A DNA stretch of 5,390 bases, from assembly GCA_937897585.1 (NCBI GenBank), contig CALCNY010000020.1, positions 1 to 5,390 on the forward strand, read 5' to 3'. The DNA is from an uncultured Chitinophagaceae bacterium. GTDB lineage: Bacteria; Bacteroidota; Bacteroidia; Chitinophagales; Chitinophagaceae. The notes under the pieces are model-generated. The model ran no database searches, had not been told where the DNA came from, and saw only the letters and a program-made list of their open reading frames with translations. The number at the start of each line of letters is the position of its first letter. Position 1 is the first letter of the stretch. The position numbers and the translations under genes were made by a program. Of the stretch, positions 1 to 5,390 are shown piece after piece.

Positions 1-98
1 AAATAATGCAACAATTCTTTAGCATGACAACCATAGGTTCCTAAATGTATATCCGAAAGGACCAGAATGTCAATCTTTCTTTTTTTTGTATTATCCAT
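1..98 (-). CDS. LpxH/PlcP-type calcineurin-like metallophosphoesterase, N-terminal fragment
   Basis: This is the first 32 codons of a gene that runs off the left edge; it is too short for a standard ORF listing. The start is the ATG at 98-96, and the translation begins MDNTKKRKIDILVLSDIHLG and continues TYGCHAKELLHY. The hydrophobic strand followed by SDIHLGT holds the first metal-binding motif (DxH, Asp16 and His18) of calcineurin-like phosphoesterases. The following Gly-Cys-His-Ala-Lys-Glu-Leu-Leu resembles Bacteroidota proteins usually annotated UDP-2,3-diacylglucosamine diphosphatase (LpxH-like). Alphaproteobacterial PlcP phospholipases belong to the same broad family, so the enzyme may act on lipid A precursors or on phospholipids at the inner face of the inner membrane. 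The remaining metal ligands lie outside the window, so the substrate cannot be decided. It has its own upstream region, separated from the preceding gene by a terminator, and a possible PhoB-type operator. Confidence 0.8.
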   Translation of the reverse strand, partial: MDNTKKRKIDILVLSDIHLGTYGCHAKELLHY

Positions 99-158
99 TA
101 ACGGATTTTATGAAACTTTAATGAAGATTGAAACGGATTGAATAGGGTAAATGCAATT

Positions 159-182
159 TCGATTTTTGTCAAAAAAAATCGA
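159..182. repeat. 9-bp inverted repeat in the leader of the phosphoesterase gene
   Basis: TCGATTTTT at 159-167 pairs perfectly with AAAAATCGA at 174-182 across a 6-nt loop. It lies between the proposed promoter (222-229) and the start codon at 98, so it would fall in the 5' untranslated leader. The stem is mostly A-T and no T-run follows it on the minus strand, so it does not look like a terminator. It may be a weak mRNA structure or chance in an A/T-rich leader. Confidence 0.3.
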
Positions 183-221
183 TGAGTGATCATTTTGAAT
201 AATTTCATATTTGCTGTTTTT

Positions 222-229
222 CAAAGTAA
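222..229 (-). promoter_or_regulatory. Candidate -7 element of the phosphoesterase gene
   Basis: The minus strand reads TTACTTTG, one mismatch from the Bacteroidota -7 consensus TAnnTTTG. It begins 8 nt after the last unit of the 11-nt repeat array at 238-278, as expected for an activator bound where the -33 element would be. A start site about 7 nt downstream would give a leader of roughly 115 nt before the ATG at 98. The call rests on motif and geometry only. Confidence 0.4.
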
Positions 230-237
230 GACAAAGC

Positions 238-278
238 ACATGAACAAATTTTGAACAAAAGGTTACGCTAATGTTAAG
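238..278 (-). promoter_or_regulatory. PhoB-type tandem operator candidate, four units at 11-nt pitch
   Basis: Read on the minus strand, four 8-mers start exactly 11 nt apart: CTTAACAT (278-271), CGTAACCT (267-260), GTTCAAAA (256-249) and GTTCATGT (245-238). The first two match the CTTAACCT-like Pho-box unit of cyanobacteria well; the last two are degenerate. Head-to-tail units with one helical turn between them are the usual target of PhoB/OmpR-family response regulators. The same unit, orientation and 8-nt gap to a -7 element recur upstream of the secreted-protein gene (3751-3813), which argues for shared control. The identity of the regulator is inference. Confidence 0.5.
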
Positions 279-293
279 CATTTATATAAATAG

Positions 294-325
294 AAAAAGG
301 GCCGCTTGTACAGCGACCCTTTTTT
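294..325 (-). terminator. Intrinsic terminator after the secreted-protein gene
   Basis: On the minus strand an A-run and GGG lead into a stem, AGCG/CGCT, around a GTACA loop after one internal mismatch, closing with CCC and a T-run. The A-tract and T-tract can pair to lengthen the stem (AAAAAGGG with CCCTTTTT). It sits about 32 nt past the TAA at 357-359. T-runs occur on both sides, so it could work in both directions, but no plus-strand gene ends here. It separates the secreted-protein transcript from the phosphoesterase promoter region. Confidence 0.85.
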
Positions 326-356
326 CTTACTAACTATATTTAAACCAAGAGAAAGA

Positions 357-3300
357 TTATTTCTGAACAACCATTTTAATAGCGCTAGTAGTAGTTCCTA
401 CAGTATATCTTACTGTATAAACACCGTTAGTCAAATTGCTATTGTTGATGTTCTGAGAAATCAAACCATTGTTGTTAACAGCAGTAAAGTTTTCAACCAT
501 ACGACCATTCATATCAATGATCTGGATTGAAGCATTTGCTTTAGCAGTAACACCAGTTTCAATTCTTACAGTGAAGATACCAGCATTAGGGTTTGGATAA
601 ACCTGAGCTTTGATACCATCAATTGTATTTGTAGTTTTTGAATAAACTGGAGCACCAACTAAACAAACTTTAGCAACGTTAGTTAATTTCAACGCTTTGT
701 TAGCACCAACGCCACAAGCTGAAGTATAACGTACTCTGATGCTATCACCTGTAACAGCACCAGCATTGCTAGTGTAGATTACTCTGATATATCTTCCGCT
801 TAATACACCTGAATCCAATGTACCTGAAGCAGCAACTGCAGATCCTGTTGGTAAAGACCACTCATATCCAGTTGGAGCAGCGTTAGTAGCAGTTCCAGCA
901 GGTAATACTGGAGCAGCATAACGATATACTCTAGCACCACAAACGTCAGATACTAATGTAGCAGTAACTGAAGCAGGAGTAGCAGGAGCATTTGAAGATG
1001 AAACTGCATTAGTTAAAGCAGCAGCTTTGTAAGCACTGAATCCACAAACAGAAGTGTAACGACATTTTACAGTATCGCCTAATCCGTGAGCAGCTGTGCT
1101 AGTGAAATAACCAGTTACAACTCTTGAAGCCAAGTCAGCAGAATCAACAACAAAAGTAGCACCTAAAGTACCATAGAAAGACCACTCCCAACCAGTAGCA
1201 GCACCGGCTGTAGTTGTAGCCGCTGGAAGACCAGTTGCTGGAGCAGCATAACGATATCTTGGTTGACCGCAAGTTGCAGTACCTAAAGAAGTAACTGTAA
1301 CAGCAGTTGGAGCAGCAGGAACAGTTAAAGCAGTAAGAGCTACTTTTAATCCTTTAGTTCCTGTAACACCGCAATCATAAGTGTAAGCTAATTTGATGCT
1401 ATCAGTTGTAGCTGCAGCAGCATTGCTTGTAAATTTAACTCTGATATATCTTGCAGCAGCACCGCTCAATACACCAGAATCAAGAGAAGCACCTAAATTG
1501 ATATTTGCCAAAGACCATGAGTAACCAGAAGTTCCTGTAGGTAAAGCTGGAGCAGTATAACGAACAACTCTAGCACCACAAACATTACTTACTACAGTAG
1601 CAGCAGTTATAGAAGCAGGAACAGCAAGTGTTGTTGACTTGATGATTGCTTGAGTAAATGAAACACCAGTTTGGTTACAAGCTGTTTTTGCAGTAACAGT
1701 TAAGTTACCAGCAGCAACCATTGCAAATACTGCTGAATCAGCAGCTGAAGATACTAACTGATTTCCTGTTCCAGTAACAGCCCATGAATAGGTGTTTCCA
1801 GCAACAGCAGCAACTTTGTAAGTTTGCAAAGTAGAAGTACAATTGTATAAATTCTTAGCACCAGTGATAGCAGTTGGTGTTGTTGGGTTTAAAGCACAAG
1901 CGATAGTAGCTGCACTTGTATCAGACTGATTGCAATAGTTTGTAGCTGATACAAATACTGTAGCAGGTACAGACTTAACAATAAAGGTTACAGTTCTTGA
2001 ACCAAAACCAGATTTAATTTTATTACCAGCTGAAGCACCAGTGATACCCCATACATAAGCATCAGCTCCTGCAATAGCATCAACAGTGAAAGTTTTCAAT
2101 GTATCAATAGTAGAAGAAACAGAGAAAGAAGTACCTGAAATTACAGATGGTTTTGGAACTGTAGGGCAAGTTACCAATGAGAAATTGTTGAATGCTGTAT
2201 CAGTAAAATCAGCACCATGTCCAGCTAAATAACCAGTAGTATCTTCTTTTGGACGATAATCAGCTGTTTTGAAAGCATTAATGCTCCATGAAGCCAATGT
2301 GTGAGTTGTATCAACTCCATAAGGAGCAACTAAGAAAGAATCTGCTCTTGAAGTAGAGTCATTAAAATTAGCTAAAACAAAAGATCTTGCACTGAAACCT
2401 GTAGGTAAAGTACCAGCTGTTTCAGTTAAACCACCAATTTTATTACCACTCAAGATGTTGTTTTTGAATTTTGCTCTTCCATCAACAAAAGCTTGACCTG
2501 TGTTACCCAAAGCATTATCAATCATCAAACCTGTAGGATAATCAGACAAAATTGAATTGAAAATTTTCAATTCTGAATTTCTTCTGATACGTGCAGATCT
2601 TCTGAATGCAGGGTGAATAGAAGCTTGCATAGCAGCACTATTGTCACCACGTAATGGTCCGATGTTAGTGATGTTTGTAAATAATGCTTTAGTTCTTGGA
2701 TTGTTGTCAGAACCGTTAGCATCGTTATCAGACTCATAACCTTCTGAAGTAGAAGCACCAGAAGCCAATGAATAACTATTATCACCAACTTGAGGATCAC
2801 GAACACCTAAGCAATATTGAACTGCTCCGCTGAATCCGTTATCAGTATCCCACTCATCATCAACACCACGATATGAAATAAGGTGAGAACAATTTACGTT
2901 ACCACCAAACCATTCGAAAGCATCATCATTGATATAAGAACACTGTACATAATCAATAGTTGTACCATTACCAACGCCACCCATTGTTAAACCGTTGATT
3001 TCTTTGTTTTGAGCAAAGATGTAACCACCGAATTCAATTCTTACATACTTTAAAGTACCAGAATTGTCATTGGCAACTGGAGATGTACCACCACCAAATT
3101 CAGTGCTTTCGCCTGTAGTAGCAGAATTGTTAACTTCAGTGATACCCTCAATATAGTTGATACCGAAAGTATTTGGAACTGGAGAAGTTGCACTTGATAC
3201 ACCATTGTATGGAGCTTTACCTAACAAGATAACACCACCCCAATCACCTGGATGTCTTTGACCTACAGGATACATTGATGTGAATACAATTGGTTGATCA

Positions 3301-3704
3301 GGAGTTCCAATAGCAATAAGCTTTGCACCTTTTGTTACAACCAAAGCTGAGTTAGGATAAGCGTTACTACCGAAAATTGTAGTACCTGCTTCAATTGTTA
3401 AAGTAACACCAGCTTTTACATAAACTAAACCTGCAATAATGTAGGTGTTGTTTTTTGTCCATGTAGTGTTTGTTGAAATCACTGCATTAGCACCTGATGC
3501 TGGAATTTTTACCAAACTACCTCCAGTTGGAGCAGCTGAAGTACTTGGATAAACGTGGTTTTGTGGATCCCACTCTGTCCATGTGTCTGTCCATGGTGCA
3601 GCAGGAGCTGGAGCGAAGGCACCTCTGTAGGTAACTTTCTCAATTTGCGCTTTACTTGTCAGTCCTGCAAAGACAAGAATTGCGAGTGTCAAAATTTTTT
3701 TCAT
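357..3704 (-). CDS. Large T9SS-secreted protein: WGG beta-helix-like domain, PKD-like domains, Cys-paired repeats, sorting domain
   Basis: The complete protein has 1115 residues. Residues 1-19 are a signal peptide (MKK, hydrophobic core, SKA before Gln20). Residues about 25-510 form a beta-helix-like domain of a widespread Bacteroidota secreted family, shown by YRGAF and WTDTW near residues 26-43, GDWGGVILLGKAP (153-165), YVRIEFGGY (220-228), DDAFEWFGGN (260-269) and an acidic stretch at 281-290. Two PKD-like domains follow (about 517-604 and 605-695), then three tandem repeats (696-1014). A type A T9SS sorting domain (about 1034-1115; VYPNPNAG, DMNGRMV, NGVYTVRY) ends in a basic Lys. The protein should therefore cross the outer membrane and be surface-anchored or released. 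No catalytic motif is recognisable, and homologues are often misnamed or hypothetical. It lies just downstream of a TonB receptor gene but has its own promoter region and terminator. The ATG at 3704 is chosen because the signal peptide begins there. Confidence 0.93.
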   Translation of the reverse strand: MKKILTLAILVFAGLTSKAQIEKVTYRGAFAPAPAAPWTDTWTEWDPQNHVYPSTSAAPTGGSLVKIPASGANAVISTNTTWTKNNTYIIAGLVYVKAGVTLTIEAGTTIFGSNAYPNSALVVTKGAKLIAIGTPDQPIVFTSMYPVGQRHPGDWGGVILLGKAPYNGVSSATSPVPNTFGINYIEGITEVNNSATTGESTEFGGGTSPVANDNSGTLKYVRIEFGGYIFAQNKEINGLTMGGVGNGTTIDYVQCSYINDDAFEWFGGNVNCSHLISYRGVDDEWDTDNGFSGAVQYCLGVRDPQVGDNSYSLASGASTSEGYESDNDANGSDNNPRTKALFTNITNIGPLRGDNSAAMQASIHPAFRRSARIRRNSELKIFNSILSDYPTGLMIDNALGNTGQAFVDGRAKFKNNILSGNKIGGLTETAGTLPTGFSARSFVLANFNDSTSRADSFLVAPYGVDTTHTLASWSINAFKTADYRPKEDTTGYLAGHGADFTDTAFNNFSLVTCPTVPKPSVISGTSFSVSSTIDTLKTFTVDAIAGADAYVWGITGASAGNKIKSGFGSRTVTFIVKSVPATVFVSATNYCNQSDTSAATIACALNPTTPTAITGAKNLYNCTSTLQTYKVAAVAGNTYSWAVTGTGNQLVSSAADSAVFAMVAAGNLTVTAKTACNQTGVSFTQAIIKSTTLAVPASITAATVVSNVCGARVVRYTAPALPTGTSGYSWSLANINLGASLDSGVLSGAAARYIRVKFTSNAAAATTDSIKLAYTYDCGVTGTKGLKVALTALTVPAAPTAVTVTSLGTATCGQPRYRYAAPATGLPAATTTAGAATGWEWSFYGTLGATFVVDSADLASRVVTGYFTSTAAHGLGDTVKCRYTSVCGFSAYKAAALTNAVSSSNAPATPASVTATLVSDVCGARVYRYAAPVLPAGTATNAAPTGYEWSLPTGSAVAASGTLDSGVLSGRYIRVIYTSNAGAVTGDSIRVRYTSACGVGANKALKLTNVAKVCLVGAPVYSKTTNTIDGIKAQVYPNPNAGIFTVRIETGVTAKANASIQIIDMNGRMVENFTAVNNNGLISQNINNSNLTNGVYTVRYTVGTTTSAIKMVVQK
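360..605 (-). other. Type IX secretion C-terminal sorting domain (type A), protein region
   Basis: This segment encodes residues about 1034-1115 of the secreted protein. It has the three conserved blocks of the type A (Por secretion tail) domain: VYPNPNAGIFTVRI, then IQIIDMNGRMV, then LTNGVYTVRYTVG with a terminal KMVVQK. Proteins with this tail cross the outer membrane through the PorU/V/Q/Z and Sov/SprA machinery, and the tail is usually cleaved. The T9SS genes are not in this window. Confidence 0.93.
663..1619 (-). repeat. Three tandem ~100-110-residue Cys-paired repeats in the secreted protein
   Basis: The repeats are residues 696-794 (nt 1619-1323), 795-904 (1322-993) and 905-1014 (992-663). 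Each starts with Val-Pro-Ala or a similar turn, then a CG[AQ]xxxRY[TA]AP block, a central Y/W-E/S-W-S strand, a DS-containing strand leading to RYIRV or a variant plus [FY]xTS, and a terminal CG[VF] near residue 75. Cysteines lie at 709/778, 812/887 and 922/997, one conserved pair per unit, which suggests a disulfide in each Ig-like fold. Units 1 and 3 resemble each other more than unit 2, also at DNA level. The region is rich in Ala, Thr and Ser. They look like diverged PKD/Ig-like spacer domains. Confidence 0.8.
1620..2156 (-). other. Two PKD-like/Ig-like domains of the secreted protein
   Basis: Residues about 517-604 and 605-695 form two diverged beta-sandwich units. Both carry the typical PKD-like sequence of T9SS cargo: a P-x-x-I-x-G opening, a YKV or FTV strand followed by AVAG or AIAG, then a YSWAVTG or YVWGITG strand. 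A late TAKTACNQTG or SATNYCNQSD strand follows, and CNQ is shared by both. Such domains usually act as spacers or carbohydrate/protein contact modules on the cell surface. No enzyme motif is seen. Confidence 0.75.
3648..3704 (-). other. Sec signal peptide of the secreted protein
   Basis: The peptide begins MKKILTLAILVFAGLTSKA, with a basic start, a hydrophobic core of about ten residues and a small-residue S-K-A site. Cleavage would leave Gln20 at the mature N terminus, common in Bacteroidota exported proteins. There is no lipobox cysteine, so it is a type I signal peptide and not a lipoprotein. Confidence 0.92.
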
Positions 3705-3734
3705 AATTATTTACGCCTGTTTTAAATGGCTGTG

Positions 3735-3742
3735 CAAATATT
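3735..3742 (-). promoter_or_regulatory. Candidate -7 element of the secreted-protein gene
   Basis: The minus strand reads AATATTTG, one mismatch from the Bacteroidota -7 consensus TAnnTTTG. A TTTG on the minus strand at 3762-3759 lies 16 nt further upstream and could serve as a -33 element, slightly closer than usual. The element is 30 nt upstream of the ATG, which implies a short leader. It starts 8 nt after the last repeat unit of the 3751-3813 array. Confidence 0.5.
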
Positions 3743-3750
3743 TAACATCA

Positions 3751-3813
3751 GTGTTAACCAAAGATTTCTTTGCAGTTAAGGAATCATTACCTAAATGTTA
3801 AGGAATAGTTACC
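3751..3813 (-). promoter_or_regulatory. PhoB-type tandem operator candidate, six units at 11-nt pitch
   Basis: Read on the minus strand, 8-mers start exactly every 11 nt: GGTAACTA (3813-3806), CTTAACAT (3802-3795), GGTAATGA (3791-3784), CTTAACTG (3780-3773), AGAAATCT (3769-3762, degenerate) and GTTAACAC (3758-3751). Units 2 and 4 are part of a perfect 10-nt direct repeat (ATTCCTTAAC, 22 nt apart). Spacing of one or two helical turns in head-to-tail order is what a PhoB/OmpR-type dimer or oligomer binds, and the unit resembles the cyanobacterial Pho box (PyTTAAPyPy). The array sits directly upstream of the -7 candidate, as for an activator. It lies between the upstream terminator and the promoter, so it serves only this gene. 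Confidence 0.6.
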
Positions 3814-3829
3814 GTGGAGGAATTTATCC

Positions 3830-3859
3830 AAAAAAAAATGCCCGTGTTAAACGGGCATT
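3830..3859 (-). terminator. Intrinsic terminator after the TonB-dependent receptor gene
   Basis: A perfect 9-bp stem (AATGCCCGT / ACGGGCATT, 3837-3845 with 3851-3859) encloses a 5-nt loop. On the minus strand it is followed by an uninterrupted run of nine T (A at 3830-3838 on the plus strand, the last two also in the stem). It begins about 25 nt past the receptor stop codon at 3885-3887. Its strength suggests that the receptor and the secreted protein are mostly separate transcripts. Confidence 0.93.
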
Positions 3860-3884
3860 AAAGAAATAATTTATTAAGTGATTT

Positions 3885-5390
3885 TTAAAATTTATGCGTA
3901 AGGCTAATTGAGATAACGCTACCAAATGTTTTATACCATCTTACATAATCCTCTCCTTTTTTATATTTTTTATCACCGTTAGTGTCTTCAAAGAAGATTG
4001 ATTTTTGTGCAAGAATGTCTTTTACGTTTAATTTTAATTCGAGATTCTTTTTAGAAAATGTTTTAGCTACTTGAAGATCTAAAACTGTTCTTCCATTTTC
4101 CCAGATATCTGATTCTTTTAAGTTCCCTACAAGATAAATTCTTTGACCAACACGATTTGCGGCTATAGTTGCAGAAAATCCTTTGTCATCATTTTGATAG
4201 GTTAAGCCAGCATTAAAACAATATGGAGATTGCCCTTGTAAAGGTCTGTCTAGGTTAATAGTTGTAGTATCACCTGCTTTTTTTGCAGTTACATTTGATT
4301 TGATAAAGGAAACGTTGGTGAACACAGTTAAATGCTCAAAAATTTTCCCCAGTAATTTTGATTTTATCAAATCTCCAATTAAAATTCTTCCATCAAATTC
4401 TACACCCTTGTTAACAGCACCAAGTACATTAAAATAAGCAGCTTCATGGTCTTTATCAGGAGCTGTGGCTTGTTCTATAGGATCTGTGAATTTTTTATAA
4501 AAAGCTGTAAAAGTGAATACTTGTCCTCTTCCCGGATAGATTTCATATCTCACATCGAAATTATTAATAACTGCTCTTTTAATTGCTGTGTCGCCATTGG
4601 TAACGTATCTAGTTGCAAAGTCAAAGAATTTTGCAGGAGCCAATTCTCTGAACTCAGGTCTGTTGAGTGTTTTATAATACGCAAATCTTAGATTTTGTTT
4701 TTTATCTATAGAAAAAATGGCGCTACCGGAAGGTAATACATCGGTTACTGTTCTATTAACTGTGTCAGCAAAACCTTGTCCGACAGGTAAGAATAATTTC
4801 AAATTGAATTTCTCAACTCTAGCTCCGTAAATCAATCTTAAAAATTTTCCAAAGCGCTGATCGGCCATTGCATAAGCTGCAGTTAAATTAGTTTTTGCCG
4901 TATAGTTATTAGAAGGATTTTTGTCTTCAGCCAAAATAAATGCTCCAGGGCCAATGTGTTTAAATATTTCTCCTTCTGGTAAATAAAGCAATCTGTAATC
5001 AAAAAATGTATTTCCTACGGTACCTTTTACCATTCCTAAATTTCTTTGATTGTAAGCCCTGTCTCTTTCCTGAATGTAAGCTCCAATTTTGAAATTTGAT
5101 GTGACGTTTTCTCCGAATTTGAAACTTCTTTGAAGATCAACTTTGAATATTTTTGAATTCTCTTTCAAATTGCCATAGTAAATACCACCACCGTTACCGT
5201 TAGTTGTTGCATTGTCTGATACAGAAGCACGCAAATCTGTTTCAGAATTTAATTTAGTATAGATAGTAGTTCTTAAATCAGGTATTTCTCTTCTTACATC
5301 AGAAATCCCAGCCATCCAATTTATTTTTATTTTAGATGCAGCGAGATAATGATCTCCTATCAGTTGGCTTGATAAAATTTTATTACTAGT
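3885..5390 (-). CDS. TonB-dependent outer-membrane receptor, C-terminal barrel (5' end outside window)
   Basis: The open frame has 501 codons and no stop up to the right edge, so the Met at 5315 is internal; the sequence before it (GDHYLAASKIKINW) continues the barrel. The plug and N-terminal domains are missing. Family features visible in fragment numbering are an IPDLR block (36-40), long alternating beta strands, a NRPEFRELAP motif (243-252) typical of a large Bacteroidota TonB-receptor group, and a final strand ending in an aromatic (SISLTHKF), the usual barrel-assembly signal. A DTNGDKKYKKGE loop (469-480) precedes the last strand. Such receptors import a ligand across the outer membrane using TonB-ExbBD energy. 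The ligand cannot be read from the barrel. No SusD-like gene follows; instead the next gene encodes a T9SS surface protein that may be its partner. A perfect terminator follows the stop codon. Confidence 0.93.
   Translation of the reverse strand, partial: TSNKILSSQLIGDHYLAASKIKINWMAGISDVRREIPDLRTTIYTKLNSETDLRASVSDNATTNGNGGGIYYGNLKENSKIFKVDLQRSFKFGENVTSNFKIGAYIQERDRAYNQRNLGMVKGTVGNTFFDYRLLYLPEGEIFKHIGPGAFILAEDKNPSNNYTAKTNLTAAYAMADQRFGKFLRLIYGARVEKFNLKLFLPVGQGFADTVNRTVTDVLPSGSAIFSIDKKQNLRFAYYKTLNRPEFRELAPAKFFDFATRYVTNGDTAIKRAVINNFDVRYEIYPGRGQVFTFTAFYKKFTDPIEQATAPDKDHEAAYFNVLGAVNKGVEFDGRILIGDLIKSKLLGKIFEHLTVFTNVSFIKSNVTAKKAGDTTTINLDRPLQGQSPYCFNAGLTYQNDDKGFSATIAANRVGQRIYLVGNLKESDIWENGRTVLDLQVAKTFSKKNLELKLNVKDILAQKSIFFEDTNGDKKYKKGEDYVRWYKTFGSVISISLTHKF

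Noticed and set aside
159..182. Riboswitch or terminator in the phosphoesterase leader
   Set aside because: The hairpin is short, almost all A-T, lacks a following T-run on the minus strand, and matches no riboswitch class I know.
306..530. Plus-strand open frame of 74 codons
   Set aside because: It overlaps the T9SS sorting domain on the opposite strand, starts within the terminator, has no recognisable domain, and is explained as a shadow of the real gene.
2567..2806. Minus-strand 79-codon open frame in another phase
   Set aside because: It lies fully inside the secreted-protein gene in a different frame and has a low-complexity Leu/Val/Ile-rich translation with no family match that I recognise.
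3751..3813. CRISPR-like or transposon-end interpretation of the 11-nt repeats
   Set aside because: The units are only about 8 nt, are spaced by 3 nt, and sit immediately upstream of a promoter. No spacers, target-site duplications or transposase gene are present.
4446..4691. Plus-strand 81-codon open frame
   Set aside because: It is antisense to a well-conserved part of the TonB receptor barrel (including the NRPEFRELAP block) and its translation shows no domain.
5313..5315. ATG at 5315 as the start of the receptor
   Set aside because: The frame stays open for 25 further codons to the window edge and the residues there look like TonB-receptor barrel. There is no signal peptide, so this Met is internal.
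1..5390. tRNA, rRNA or insertion sequence in the window
   Set aside because: The gaps are short (99-356 and 3705-3884) and are filled by terminators and promoter elements. I saw no cloverleaf, rRNA segment or transposase motif.

Overview
The window looks like a low-GC Bacteroidota chromosome; I cannot resolve the class. The reasons are a type IX secretion (T9SS) C-terminal sorting domain on a large secreted protein, a Bacteroidota-style TonB-dependent receptor, A/T-rich start regions without a Shine-Dalgarno sequence, and promoter candidates resembling the phylum's TTTG / TAnnTTTG pattern. All three genes lie on the minus strand, so they read from right to left.

Layout from right to left. 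(1) 3885-5390 is the C-terminal 501 residues of a TonB-dependent outer-membrane receptor, cut by the window edge and followed by a strong intrinsic terminator (3830-3859). (2) 3705-3829 is a regulatory intergenic region. It holds six 8-nt units at an exact 11-nt pitch, then a TAnnTTTG-like -7 element. (3) 357-3704 encodes a complete 1115-residue exported protein: signal peptide, a 'WGG/EFGGY' beta-helix-like domain, two PKD-like domains, three Cys-paired tandem repeats and a T9SS type A sorting domain. An intrinsic terminator follows (294-325). (4) 99-293 is a second regulatory region with the same kind of 11-nt array and a -7-like element. (5) 1-98 is the first 32 codons of an LpxH/PlcP-type calcineurin-like phosphoesterase.

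The most interesting observation is that both intergenic regions carry tandem CTTAAC-type units at 11-nt pitch. Both arrays contain CTTAACAT and have the same orientation. In each, exactly 8 nt separate the last unit from a TAnnTTTG-like -7 element. This architecture is typical of PhoB/OmpR-family response regulators, and the unit resembles the cyanobacterial Pho box (PyTTAAPyPy). My inference is that the secreted protein and the phosphoesterase belong to one regulon, possibly phosphate starvation. That would fit the phosphoesterase being a PlcP-like phospholipid-remodelling enzyme, and the receptor plus secreted protein being an envelope scavenging pair. Function, substrate and regulator are not proven by the sequence.
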